Assembly: GCF_037893185.1 (NCBI RefSeq) | Contig: NZ_CP140772.1 | Coordinates: forward strand, 7,370,001-7,434,000 | DNA: 64,000 nt | Direction: 5' to 3' | Source: Chitinophaga sp. 180180018-3 | GTDB taxonomy: Bacteria; Bacteroidota; Bacteroidia; Chitinophagales; Chitinophagaceae | In this document: positions 7,555 to 16,855 of the stretch, piece by piece | Layout of the letters: the number at the start of each line of letters is the position of its first letter | Position numbering within the stretch: position 1 is the first letter of the stretch | Position numbers and translations under genes: made by a program | The notes under the pieces: model-generated | Database searches by the model: none | Told to the model about the DNA's origin: nothing | What the model saw: only the letters and a program-made list of their open reading frames with translations

Positions 7555-9294
7555 ATGGCATTCGAAATCAAAAAACAGGGAAAGGTTTATGACGTTTGTA
7601 TTGTTGGTTCCGGTGCCGGAGGAGGTATGGCAGCGAAGATCCTGTCGGAAGCAGGTCTGAAGGTAGCCTTACTGGAAGCAGGTCCTAAGTACGACCCCGC
7701 CGATCCGGAGCAGGCGACGCAATTAAAATGGCCCTACGAATCACCCAGAAGAGGCGCGAGCACCACTCGCCCATTCGGCGACTTTGACGCCGCCTATGGA
7801 GGCTGGGAGCTCTCCGGCGAACCTTACACCAGAAAAGACGGCACGCAATTCGACTGGTTCCGCTCCCGCATGTTAGGAGGTCGAACCAACCACTGGGGCC
7901 GTATCTCTCTGCGTTTCGGTGAACGCGATTTCAAACACAAAAGTTATGATGGACTGGGCGATGACTGGCCTATCAACTATGAAGAAGTGGCCCCTTATTA
8001 CGACCGGGTCGACAAAATGATCGGCGTGTTTGGGTCTCGCGAAAACCTTCCCAATGAACCGGATGGGTTCTTTCTTCCTCCGCCTAAACCCAGGCTCCAC
8101 GAGCTGATGTTAAAAAAAGCAGGAGATCGTTTAGGAATTCCCGTTATCCCTTCACGGCTTTCCATCCTTACCCGCTCCGTAAACAAAGATCGCAGCCCGT
8201 GTTTCTATTGCAGTCAATGTAACCGCGGCTGTACTGTGTATGGCGACTTTTCCTCCTCTTCCGTATTGGTGAAACCAGCGATGAAAAGCGGACATGTAGA
8301 TCTGTACACTAATGCGATGGTGCGGGAAGTGCTGACAGATAATAACGGCCTGGCAACAGGAGTAGCATATATCGACAAAACAGACATGCAGGAATATTCT
8401 GTAAACGCACGGGTAGTGGTACTGGCAGCCAGTGCCTGCGAATCCGCGCGATTACTGCTCAATTCCAAATCGGCCAAGCATCCTAACGGACTGGCCAATT
8501 CCAGCGGTGTAGTAGGTAAATACCTGCACGACTCCACTGGTTCTTCCAGAGGCGGCTTCCTTCCCCAGCTCATGGACCGCAAGCGGTATAATGAAGATGG
8601 TGTTGGAGGTATGCACGTGTATATTCCCTGGTGGGCAGATAATAAGAAACTGGATTTTGCACGGGGTTACCATATCGAATTCGGTGGTGGCATGCACATG
8701 CCTTCTTACGGTTATGGCTTCGGTATGGAAGGCATGAACGGGAAATACCCTGGCAAAGACGGAAAAGCCAAGCCGGCCGGTGGTTACGGAGCGTCGCTGA
8801 AAGACGATTACCGCCGTTTCTATGGTGCATCCATTGGTTTTGCCGGAAGGGGCGAGTGTATTGCGCGTGAAGACAACTATTGCGAAATAGATCCGAACGT
8901 GGTAGATAAATTTGGTATCCCGGTGCTTCGTTTCCACTATACCTGGAGCGAACATGAGATCAAACAGGCCAAACACATGCAGGATACTTTTGAACAGATC
9001 ATGCATGAAATGGGAGCGATCCCGGCTGGCGCCAAACCCGGACCAGAAACGAACTACGGGCTCGAAAACCCTGGTCGTATCATTCACGAGGTAGGTACCA
9101 CCAGGATGGGAGATAATCCTGGCAAGTCAGTGTTAAACAAATTTAACCAGGCCCACGACGTGAAGAACCTCTTCGTGGTAGATGGCGGCGCATTTGTATC
9201 CCAGGCAGATAAAAATCCTACCTGGACCATCCTCGCCCTGTCTATGCGAGCATCTGAATACATAGTGGATCAAATGAAAAAGAAAGCACTCTAA
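7555..9294 (+). CDS. GMC-family FAD sugar/alcohol dehydrogenase, large subunit
   Basis: A 579-residue flavoprotein. The dinucleotide-binding motif CIVGSGAGGG lies at 15-24, the FAD-contacting SRMLGGRTNHWGR at 104-116, and the C-terminal catalytic region has IIHEVGTTRMG and NPTWTILAL, carrying the expected His and Asn. A four-cysteine motif CX2CX2CX3C (Cys216, 219, 222, 226) resembles the iron-sulfur site of membrane FAD sugar dehydrogenases. No signal peptide is seen; related enzymes are carried through the Tat system by their small subunit, encoded 6 bp downstream. Glucoside-3-dehydrogenase activity is plausible given the neighbours but unproven. No cytochrome c subunit is adjacent. Confidence 0.88.
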   Translation: MAFEIKKQGKVYDVCIVGSGAGGGMAAKILSEAGLKVALLEAGPKYDPADPEQATQLKWPYESPRRGASTTRPFGDFDAAYGGWELSGEPYTRKDGTQFDWFRSRMLGGRTNHWGRISLRFGERDFKHKSYDGLGDDWPINYEEVAPYYDRVDKMIGVFGSRENLPNEPDGFFLPPPKPRLHELMLKKAGDRLGIPVIPSRLSILTRSVNKDRSPCFYCSQCNRGCTVYGDFSSSSVLVKPAMKSGHVDLYTNAMVREVLTDNNGLATGVAYIDKTDMQEYSVNARVVVLAASACESARLLLNSKSAKHPNGLANSSGVVGKYLHDSTGSSRGGFLPQLMDRKRYNEDGVGGMHVYIPWWADNKKLDFARGYHIEFGGGMHMPSYGYGFGMEGMNGKYPGKDGKAKPAGGYGASLKDDYRRFYGASIGFAGRGECIAREDNYCEIDPNVVDKFGIPVLRFHYTWSEHEIKQAKHMQDTFEQIMHEMGAIPAGAKPGPETNYGLENPGRIIHEVGTTRMGDNPGKSVLNKFNQAHDVKNLFVVDGGAFVSQADKNPTWTILALSMRASEYIVDQMKKKAL

Positions 9295-9300
9295 ATCATT

Positions 9301-9996
9301 ATGGACAGAAGAGAATCACTCAAAGCCATTGCACTGGGCAGTTTATCTGTAGGCGCTATTTTATCGACCACCGGTTGCGACGATAAAAAGGGTGCAGATG
9401 GTAAAAAAGAAGGCGTAGCCGGCAGCGCGCAGGGCTATGGCCGTACACCAGATGAAGTAACACGCGATAAAGCATTGATGGATCAGAAGTTCTTCACCCC
9501 TGAAGAAATGAAAACCATCACCATACTCGCAGATATTATTATTCCTGCCGACGAACACTCCGGAAGTGCATCCGATGCAAAAGTACCGGAGTTCATCGAG
9601 TTCATTGTAAAGGACATACCGGATCATCAGCTGCCGATGAGAGGCGGGCTGCGCTGGCTGGACCTTCAGTGTGCCAAACGGTATAATAAATCCTTTGCGG
9701 AATGCAGCGAACAACAACGTATTGAAATAGTTGACCTGATTGCCTATCCGGAAAAAGCCACCCCGGAAACTAGTCAGGGTGTCGCATTTTTTAACCGGAT
9801 GCGCAACCTTACTGCAACAGGATTCTTTACCAGCAAAATTGGTATCAAGGATCTTGATTACAAAGGCAACACCCCCAACGAATGGGATGGCGTTCCTGCC
9901 GATGTATTGCAGCAATACGGTTATGCGTATGATGAAAAAACATTGGCTACCTGCCTGAAAATTGCAGACAGGGGTAAGCTGATGACCTGGGACTAA
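9301..9996 (+). CDS. Gluconate 2-dehydrogenase subunit 3 family protein (Tat-signal small subunit)
   Basis: A 231-residue small subunit for the preceding GMC dehydrogenase. The N-terminus MDRRESLKAIALGSLSVGA has a twin-arginine pair (Arg3-Arg4) and a hydrophobic core ending in a lipobox with Cys26 (STTGC), so it should be Tat-exported and possibly lipid-anchored. The segment FTPEEMKTITILADIIIPAD is the recognisable family signature. Known relatives act as chaperone and export partner of the FAD subunit. ATG 9301 lies 6 bp after the stop of the large subunit, so the two are one operon. Confidence 0.88.
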   Translation: MDRRESLKAIALGSLSVGAILSTTGCDDKKGADGKKEGVAGSAQGYGRTPDEVTRDKALMDQKFFTPEEMKTITILADIIIPADEHSGSASDAKVPEFIEFIVKDIPDHQLPMRGGLRWLDLQCAKRYNKSFAECSEQQRIEIVDLIAYPEKATPETSQGVAFFNRMRNLTATGFFTSKIGIKDLDYKGNTPNEWDGVPADVLQQYGYAYDEKTLATCLKIADRGKLMTWD

Positions 9997-10044
9997 CGAC
10001 CAAAGTTGCTATTTCATAATTTAAATCCAGAAAATTTCACATCA

Positions 10045-11499
10045 ATGATTCCAGAAAAAAAGAATGAGGGAGAAAGCAATGTATCCCGCAGATCATTCCT
10101 GAGAAACGGTGCACTTACCGCAGCCGGTTTCATGATTGTTCCACGTCATGTACTCGGCAGGGGCTACCTGGCGCCCAGCGACCGCTTGCGTGTAGCAGGT
10201 GTTGGTGTTGGCGGTAAAGGCTTTAGCGATATATCAGAATTTGCAAAAGGTCCGGCAGATATTGCTTTCCTCTGCGATGTTGATAAACGCCGTGCAGCCG
10301 AAGCCGTTAAGAAATTCCCTAAAGCTAAATTCTATACAGACTTCAGGGAAATGTATGATAAAGAACACAAAAACTTTGACGCCGTTTCCGTATCCACGCC
10401 GGATCACACCCACGCCGTGGCTGCTATGGGAGCCATGCAGCTGAAGAAACATGTATACGTTCAGAAACCGCTGACACATGATATCTACGAAGCGCGCATG
10501 CTTACAGAAGGCGCTAAAAAACATAAAGTAGTGAGCCAGATGGGTAACCAGGGCGCCTCCGGAGATGGTGTACGCCAGCTGATGGAATGGTATAACGCCG
10601 GACTGGTTGGCGATGTTCATACTGTTTACTGCTGGACCGACCGCCCCGTATGGCCGCAGGGTATTGCCTGGCCAACCAATCGCCAGGAAATTCCTTCAGA
10701 GCTCAACTGGGACCTCTGGTTAGGTACCGCACCGAAGAGAGAATACGTTGATAACCTGGTGCCTTTCAACTGGCGCGGCTGGTGGGATTACGGCACCGGC
10801 GCAATCGGCGATATGGGTTGCCATATTATTGAACCGCCTTTCCGCGTATTAGGCCTGGGATATCCTACCTCCGTGGAATGCAGTGTTGGTAGCGTTTATG
10901 TGGGCGAATTTACCCGTGGCTATTTCCCCGAAAGCTGCCCTCCGTCTTCACACGTGATCATGAAATTCGCCGGCAAAAACGGTAAGGAAATAACCCTCCA
11001 CTGGATGGATGGTGGTATCCAGCCTGAGCGCCCCGAGGAACTCGGACCTAACGAAACCATGGGAGATGGTGGTAACGGAGCCATCTTTATCGGTGATAAG
11101 GGTAAAATGATGTGCGGTACTTATGGTATGTATCCGAAACTGCTGCCTACTTCCCGTACTACTGAAGTAAACGTACCACAAACGATTGACCGTGTACCGG
11201 AAGGACACTATGTACAATGGGTAAATGCTGCTATTGCCGGTTATGGAAGCCAGAAACAGAAAACGCTGAGCTCTCCGTTCGATATTGCAGGACCACTCAC
11301 CGAATCCATTCTCATGGCGAACCTGGCTATCCGCAGCTTCGATATCCGCAAGCCCAAAGCCGGCGGTAAAGGCTTCGATTATCCGGGCCGTTATATCAAA
11401 CTGCTCTGGGATGGTAATAATATGAAGATCACTAACTTCGATGAAGCCAATCAGTTCGTTAAGCGTACTTATCGCGACGGATGGTCTCTTGGAGTATAA
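10045..11499 (+). CDS. Gfo/Idh/MocA family oxidoreductase with Tat signal
   Basis: A 484-residue NAD(P)-dependent oxidoreductase with a Tat signal (SRRSFLRNGALTAAGFMIVP, Arg15-Arg16). The Rossmann segment is LRVAGVGVGGKG (48-59). The usual EKP motif reads QKP (140-142), as in a subgroup of exported family members. The C-terminal half is the alpha/beta substrate domain. A TTG in frame at 10006 would add 13 residues; ATG 10045 is preferred because it gives a normal Tat leader. It follows the dehydrogenase subunit gene by 48 bp on the same strand. Its substrate is probably an oxidised sugar or glycoside, as inferred from the GMC pair. Confidence 0.87.
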   Translation: MIPEKKNEGESNVSRRSFLRNGALTAAGFMIVPRHVLGRGYLAPSDRLRVAGVGVGGKGFSDISEFAKGPADIAFLCDVDKRRAAEAVKKFPKAKFYTDFREMYDKEHKNFDAVSVSTPDHTHAVAAMGAMQLKKHVYVQKPLTHDIYEARMLTEGAKKHKVVSQMGNQGASGDGVRQLMEWYNAGLVGDVHTVYCWTDRPVWPQGIAWPTNRQEIPSELNWDLWLGTAPKREYVDNLVPFNWRGWWDYGTGAIGDMGCHIIEPPFRVLGLGYPTSVECSVGSVYVGEFTRGYFPESCPPSSHVIMKFAGKNGKEITLHWMDGGIQPERPEELGPNETMGDGGNGAIFIGDKGKMMCGTYGMYPKLLPTSRTTEVNVPQTIDRVPEGHYVQWVNAAIAGYGSQKQKTLSSPFDIAGPLTESILMANLAIRSFDIRKPKAGGKGFDYPGRYIKLLWDGNNMKITNFDEANQFVKRTYRDGWSLGV

Positions 11500-11511
11500 T
11501 AACACTATCAT

Positions 11512-11550
11512 AAAAAAAAATGCAGCGGAGGGATCTCCGCTGCTTTTTTT
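11512..11550. terminator. Bidirectional terminator between the oxidoreductase and SusD genes
   Basis: Stem GCAGCGGAG (11522-11530) pairs perfectly with CTCCGCTGC (11535-11543) around a GGAT loop. A run of nine A lies on the left and seven T on the right, so it works as an intrinsic terminator in both directions. It sits exactly between two convergent genes. The core is the same GCAGCGGAGATC-like sequence as in the long palindrome at 50387-50467. Confidence 0.92.
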
Positions 11551-11561
11551 ATACACACTCC

Positions 11562-13322
11562 TTACCAATTATAGTCCTTCTGCTGCTGCAGATTTACATT
11601 CTTCCTGATTTCGTTGGCAGGAATCGGCAGCAGGTAGTTCTTCTCTTTAACAAACTTTCTGTCCTGTATACTGAACGGACGATATGTAAACGGATGTCCG
11701 GAGATCTGTGAGCCCAATACTTCAATGCCTTTGGCATTTACATTAAAAGCAGTTTGTGCTTCATCTATCCAGCGTCTTGCATCGAAATAACGATGCTCTT
11801 CAAACGCCAGCTCATAGCGCCGCTCGTACCTTAAAATGGCTTTAAGCGCATCGCCGCCGGCACTTGTGGCAGGCATACCGGCGCGCTGCCGCACCAGATT
11901 CAGCTTATCCCGGCCTGGCCCTTCCTGTTTTGCACCAATAGCAGCTTCCGCATAGTTCAGCAATATTTCAGCATACCGGAAATAGATCCAGTTCTGATCG
12001 CCCCGGAAGAATTGTGCATCCAGGTTTTTATCCATGAACTTCCGGATATAATAGCCGGAAAATGTTCCGTTCCAGTTTTCGATAGTACTGTTGCGGGTAT
12101 CAAGCCCCCAAACACTGTCTTTACCATTTGCAGCTTCATATTTACCTGTTTGTATGATACCAACCGGGTCGATCTTCGCACCATCTGACGGGCGGGGCTT
12201 CCATTTTGCACCATCATAAAGAATGGTGGCATAGAAGCGGGGATCCCGATTTGCGTAAGGAGATTTGGCCTGATCCGGACTACTCCAGGAAAAAGCACTT
12301 CCATCTTTCATCTGGTAGCCGCTTACAAAATTTTCCAACGGAACGTTCCCTCCCCAGTTGTGATACCCGTTTGGCCCGTTATACAGGTCTACGGATGTTC
12401 CCAGCAGTGCTTTGTCGTATTGTTTTACGAAGATCAGCTCCGGATTCTCCTTGTCGAGGAATACCCGCGAATAGTTATCTGTAGGATTGCTGGTAGGTTG
12501 ATATAAACTGTATATATTCATGCCCATCACCGCCGCTGCCGCATCCATTGCCTGCTGATAGCGATCCGTCTGACTACCGGAAGTGTAACCCATCAGTTCA
12601 TTCGGTACTTTGGAATTATTGAACAGGTCGCTGGCTGCAAACAGCAATATCCGCGATTTCAACGCCAGCGCTGCTCCTTTGGTCGCCCTGCCTTTGTTGG
12701 CAACCCCATCGTAAACTACTGGCAGCTGTTGCGCGGCGCTGTCGCATTCATCTGAGATAAACTTGATACAGTCAGCAAAAGGAGCCCTTTTGATACTCAG
12801 GATCTCCTGCTCATCTCCTTTCACCTTAAATGTTTTGGTGATCAATGGCACTCCTCCGAAATACTTTACCAGCAAGTGATAGTACCAGGCTCTCATGAAG
12901 TGTACTTCTCCTGTCATCCTGGTGCGTACACTCTCGTCTGTAAACGGTACTGCTCCTACTTTTTCGAGGAACATGTTACAGTTCCTGATTGCTTTATAAT
13001 GCGCATCCCATCTGGCAAAATCACCTATCGCTCCCAGGTCGTCTGCGGAGGCATTTCCCTGTACTACCCTCGATGTATTATAATCGTGTATGAACCGGCT
13101 TTCATCCGACATAGAAGAAAGCATTACTTCATTGAACCCTGGCCGCATTTGTACATACAGATCATTTACGAATGCCTGCACCAGCCCCACGTCTTTCCAT
13201 ACATCTGCTTCCTCATATTCTGTCAGCGGCTTCTTTTCCAGGAAGTCTTTGTTACACCCTGCAGCAACAACGCCTGCCAGCGCCACTCCTGCTATATATT
13301 TTAGTATGATTGTTTTTTTCAT
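11562..13322 (-). CDS. SusD/RagB family nutrient-binding outer-membrane lipoprotein
   Basis: A 586-residue SusD-type lipoprotein. The lipobox is VVAAGC with Cys23, followed by the family opening NKDFLEKKPLTEYEEADVWKD. The N-terminal TPR-rich part and the C-terminal block (RYAEILLNYAEA, RRYELAFEEHRYFDARRW, PIPANEIRKN) are diagnostic. It should form the substrate-capturing lid over the partner SusC barrel, encoded 10 bp upstream in the same operon. The glycan specificity cannot be read from the sequence. Confidence 0.95.
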   Translation of the reverse strand: MKKTIILKYIAGVALAGVVAAGCNKDFLEKKPLTEYEEADVWKDVGLVQAFVNDLYVQMRPGFNEVMLSSMSDESRFIHDYNTSRVVQGNASADDLGAIGDFARWDAHYKAIRNCNMFLEKVGAVPFTDESVRTRMTGEVHFMRAWYYHLLVKYFGGVPLITKTFKVKGDEQEILSIKRAPFADCIKFISDECDSAAQQLPVVYDGVANKGRATKGAALALKSRILLFAASDLFNNSKVPNELMGYTSGSQTDRYQQAMDAAAAVMGMNIYSLYQPTSNPTDNYSRVFLDKENPELIFVKQYDKALLGTSVDLYNGPNGYHNWGGNVPLENFVSGYQMKDGSAFSWSSPDQAKSPYANRDPRFYATILYDGAKWKPRPSDGAKIDPVGIIQTGKYEAANGKDSVWGLDTRNSTIENWNGTFSGYYIRKFMDKNLDAQFFRGDQNWIYFRYAEILLNYAEAAIGAKQEGPGRDKLNLVRQRAGMPATSAGGDALKAILRYERRYELAFEEHRYFDARRWIDEAQTAFNVNAKGIEVLGSQISGHPFTYRPFSIQDRKFVKEKNYLLPIPANEIRKNVNLQQQKDYNW

Positions 13323-13332
13323 GACGCGTCAA

Positions 13333-16300
13333 TTAAAAGGTTACGTTTAATCCCACATTGTAAATCTTCGTTTGCGGATAATATTGTCCACTTCCGGCAG
13401 GCGCTTCCGGATCAAATATTTTCACCTTGTCGATAGTCAGCAGATTCTGGCCACTCACATATACCCTCAGATTCTGAAGTCCGATACGTTTGCAAACTGC
13501 AGAAGGAATGTTATACCCGATGTCCAGTGTTTTCAGGCGTGCATAGTTGGTATTCCAGAACCAGAAAGTATTTTGCCGATTCACCCAGTACTCACGGTCA
13601 CGGTCGTACGCTCTTGGCCAGGAGGCATTGGTGTTTTGTTCTGTCCAGCGGTCTTGTACGAAGGCCATCGGGAAGTTGCCTATCAGGCCCGATTCTGTAC
13701 GCAGGTACTGACTGGCGCCGGTAGCTCCCTGCCACAGCATGGTGAAATCGAAGTTTTTGAATTTGGCAGTCAGGGTAAGACCAAAGATCCAGGTTGGATT
13801 TTCTGTACGGTCTATCCGGATACGATCGAGATCATCGATTACGCCATCTCCATTTTGATCTTTGAAAATGACATCTCCGGCCCTGGCGCCTCCTATATGA
13901 GCGCTTTTGTCTACTTCATCCTGAGTTTTATAGATGCCTATTGCCTCGTAATACAGCGGAGCGCCGATCTGTTTGCCGGTCGACTGTTGCCAGACAGGTA
14001 CATTAGGTGTTTCATCCCAGAACAGTATCTTGTTTTTAGCGTGGGTAACGGTTCCTATTATTTCATAATGGAATTTCCGGATATCGTTTTTATGGCTCAA
14101 TACCATTTCAAAACCTTTGTTTTCCACACGGCCGATATTCTCCTGTGGCAGGGTCATTCCTGTATAACCCGGCATGGATAAGCTGCGGCTGACAAGGATA
14201 TTGGAACGACGGGTATAAAAATAGTCGCCTTCAAAGGCCAGTTTATCACCAAGGATTTTTGCTTCCAGACCTACGTCGTAGTTGTTGGCCACTTCCCAGG
14301 TGATGCCGGCATTAGGAGAACGTAACTGGTAAATACCTTTATTCAGGTCGCCGCCAAACATCACACCACCGCTACTGAAGCCGTAGGTACTCAGATACTG
14401 GAACGGATCTATCAGGTCGTTACCCATTTGCCCGTATGCAGCCCTGATCTTGAAGTAATCCAACGTACGGATGTTCTTCTTCCAGAAATTTTCGTTTGAC
14501 AATACCCATCCGGCGGATGCTCCCGGGAAAAGCCCCATCCGTCGCCCTTTGGGGAAATTCTGCGAACCATCGTAGCGCATATTGAAATCGAACAGGTATG
14601 TCTCTTTATAATTATAAGAAATACGACCGAAATAATTACGGCGGGCATATTCGAATGCTGCGCCCTCATTGCTTTTCTCCTTATCTCCGCCCAGGCTTAG
14701 CTGATCAAGTTTGTCGCTGATGAAGTATTTCCTGTTGGCTGAAAAATTATCATTCCTCAACGTTGCCTGTTCAAAAGCGATAAACGTGCTGAGGTTATGC
14801 TTGCCGAAAGAGCGAACGTAGTTCAACTTAGCATTCACCGTTATCTGGCGCAGTGTACCAAATGATTCTGTAAGCTGAGGAGCGCTTGCTCCCCTGGAAC
14901 CCGCGTTCAGCTTGTGAGTAGGATCATTTACATCTGCAAGAGTGTAAAGCGTCCATGGTTTAATAAAGGATTTATTGAAATCAAAGTTCTGATCATACGC
15001 AAAACTTCCATCTACAAACAACCCCTGCACCCATGGGATATTCACTACTGCAGCCATATTGGTGTTGATCACATAGTTCTTATCATTAGTGTAACCGATT
15101 GCATTTGTTCCCGTAACAACGGGGTTATCACCGTATTCGATATCAGGCCCTGGCAGCCCATTTGGCCAGATAGCATTTTCAGTAGGTCGTCCACGCATCA
15201 GGGATCTGAAAATGGAGCCTGCACTACGCGGAGGGAAGCTTCTGTTTTCCAGCCGGCCGGCGAGGTCGAAGCGCAGGCGGATATAATCATTTACCACCGC
15301 GTCCAGGTTGGCTCTTACGTTCTGTTGTTTGTAATTGGTTGCACTGTGTTTGTAAATACCGTCCTGGAAGAGTGATCCGAGAGATACATAATAACTCATC
15401 TTCTCTGTTCCACCGCTCAGCGACAGGTCGTGCCGGTTCTGCAGAGAGATTTTCTTAATAGCAGCATCGTACCAGTTGGTATTCGGATACAGCCAGGGAT
15501 CTGACCCATCGCCGAATTTCTTGATCTGGTCTTCAGTGTACCGGGGTACATCGCCTCCATATTTCAGGATTTCATTTACGACCCTTGCATAGGTAGGCGC
15601 ATCCGCCATTTTTGGCAACCTGGTTGGTGTTACAAATGACTGGTTGAAACCATAGCTCAGCGTGGGCTTTCCGCCCTTACCCCGTTTGGTGGTCACCAAT
15701 ATAACGCCATTGGCTGCACGCGAACCATAGATGGCCGCTGCCGCGTCTTTCAGGATGGAAACGCTTTCAATGTCGTTAGGATTCATCCGCTCAAAACCAT
15801 CGCGGGGGAAACCGTCGATTACAACAAGCGGATTACTGTTTCCCAGCGTACTTCGGCCACGGATAAAAATGCGGGAACCATCGTAACCGGGTTCGCCGCT
15901 GTTGTTCACTGCAATGATCCCCGGAATGCGCCCCACGAGTGAGTTGGAGATATTCACGTTGGGCGATTGCTGCAGCTCAGCACCTTTCACAGAAGAAACA
16001 GCACCTGTTTTGGTGACTTTCTTCTGCGTACCGTAACCTACTACAACATACTCATCGAGGGTTTTTTGGTTCTCCTTCATCACAGTATTAATACTGCTCT
16101 TCCCTTCTACCCTAACTTCCAGCTGATCAAAACCGATGTACTGAAATACGAGCACCGCGTCTTTCTTTACATCATTGATCACATAATTACCTTTTTCATC
16201 GGTAGTGGCGCCTTTTTTGGTGTCCTTCACCAATACCGTCACCCCGGGCAGGGGGTTCCCGTTGACGTCTTTCACTTTACCTCTGATGGTGAGATTTCCC

Positions 16301-16401
16301 TGCTGCCAGATACCGGGCAAGGGTTCGCGCGCAGTCGTTGCGCGACTGTTGGTTGCAAACAGGCATAGCAATAGCAATGCCTTTGCATAACGTGGATGCA
16401 T
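13333..16401 (-). CDS. SusC/RagA family TonB-dependent outer-membrane transporter
   Basis: A 1022-residue TonB-dependent receptor. A signal peptide (1-20) precedes a CarboxypepD_reg-like beta-sandwich (about 37-113), then the SusC hallmark VVVGYG (119-124), the plug domain (about 130-245, with NPLVVIDGFPR and GVILVTTKRG) and a 22-strand barrel that ends in VGLNVTF. With the downstream SusD it should import an oligosaccharide or similar ligand. It has no STN domain, and no sigma/anti-sigma pair is adjacent. Just upstream is a 45-bp tandem repeat that may carry duplicated promoter sequence. Confidence 0.96.
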   Translation of the reverse strand: MHPRYAKALLLLCLFATNSRATTAREPLPGIWQQGNLTIRGKVKDVNGNPLPGVTVLVKDTKKGATTDEKGNYVINDVKKDAVLVFQYIGFDQLEVRVEGKSSINTVMKENQKTLDEYVVVGYGTQKKVTKTGAVSSVKGAELQQSPNVNISNSLVGRIPGIIAVNNSGEPGYDGSRIFIRGRSTLGNSNPLVVIDGFPRDGFERMNPNDIESVSILKDAAAAIYGSRAANGVILVTTKRGKGGKPTLSYGFNQSFVTPTRLPKMADAPTYARVVNEILKYGGDVPRYTEDQIKKFGDGSDPWLYPNTNWYDAAIKKISLQNRHDLSLSGGTEKMSYYVSLGSLFQDGIYKHSATNYKQQNVRANLDAVVNDYIRLRFDLAGRLENRSFPPRSAGSIFRSLMRGRPTENAIWPNGLPGPDIEYGDNPVVTGTNAIGYTNDKNYVINTNMAAVVNIPWVQGLFVDGSFAYDQNFDFNKSFIKPWTLYTLADVNDPTHKLNAGSRGASAPQLTESFGTLRQITVNAKLNYVRSFGKHNLSTFIAFEQATLRNDNFSANRKYFISDKLDQLSLGGDKEKSNEGAAFEYARRNYFGRISYNYKETYLFDFNMRYDGSQNFPKGRRMGLFPGASAGWVLSNENFWKKNIRTLDYFKIRAAYGQMGNDLIDPFQYLSTYGFSSGGVMFGGDLNKGIYQLRSPNAGITWEVANNYDVGLEAKILGDKLAFEGDYFYTRRSNILVSRSLSMPGYTGMTLPQENIGRVENKGFEMVLSHKNDIRKFHYEIIGTVTHAKNKILFWDETPNVPVWQQSTGKQIGAPLYYEAIGIYKTQDEVDKSAHIGGARAGDVIFKDQNGDGVIDDLDRIRIDRTENPTWIFGLTLTAKFKNFDFTMLWQGATGASQYLRTESGLIGNFPMAFVQDRWTEQNTNASWPRAYDRDREYWVNRQNTFWFWNTNYARLKTLDIGYNIPSAVCKRIGLQNLRVYVSGQNLLTIDKVKIFDPEAPAGSGQYYPQTKIYNVGLNVTF

Positions 16402-16408
16402 GCTACAA

Positions 16409-16496
16409 GTGATTTAGAGTGTGATAAATATTAATTCAAATTTTGGTTCTCCTGTGATTTAGCGTGTGATGAATATGCGTTCAAAATTTTGGTTCT
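16409..16496. repeat. Tandem duplication (about 45 bp, two copies) upstream of susC
   Basis: Copy 1 at 16409-16450 and copy 2 at 16454-16496 match at most positions; both begin GTGATTTAG and end TTTTGGTTCT. On the minus strand each copy contains a TTTG followed about 20 nt later by TAAATCAC, which resembles a weak Bacteroidota promoter. The repeat starts 8 bp upstream of the susC start codon. Confidence 0.7.
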
Positions 16497-16855
16497 TATA
16501 GCGTCGTGCGACAACTATACCGCGGATATGATGACGGGCTAATCGCGTGGTGTAAGTTTAGGTCTTCACGTTCACTAACGGGAATTCATGGTAACAAGCG
16601 AATTTTTTAAATCATTAAAATTTATCGACGATTCAGTTTTTCAAAACGACTAAATGGGTATTCATGTCTGCGTAAGATATTCAGAAAACCTTTAATTATT
16701 TTCGAAATATAATTGTTTTAAATACATTTATTTTAAAATAACGGATCTTAAAAAAAAATTTATGAAAAGGTCCGTTCGTTAGTTCAGTTATTCTATCCCT
16801 TTTTTGCATAATTTTATATTATTCAGCGTTATAGGAATATCAACCTGATGGTTCT
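16497..16855. other. AT-rich intergenic region upstream of the lipoprotein gene
   Basis: Together with the repeat before it this makes a 454-bp gap between divergent susC and the lipoprotein gene at 16856. It is strongly AT-rich with several A and T runs, and holds no convincing open frame. It probably contains the promoters of both units, but no consensus promoter was placed with confidence. Confidence 0.4.

Noticed and set aside
8452..9087. A 211-residue minus-strand frame within the GMC dehydrogenase gene.
   Set aside because: Antisense shadow of a gene with clear FAD and catalytic motifs; composition is not protein-like.
14914..15375. A 153-residue plus-strand frame within susC.
   Set aside because: It is antisense to a well-supported SusC gene and shows no domain or start context of its own.
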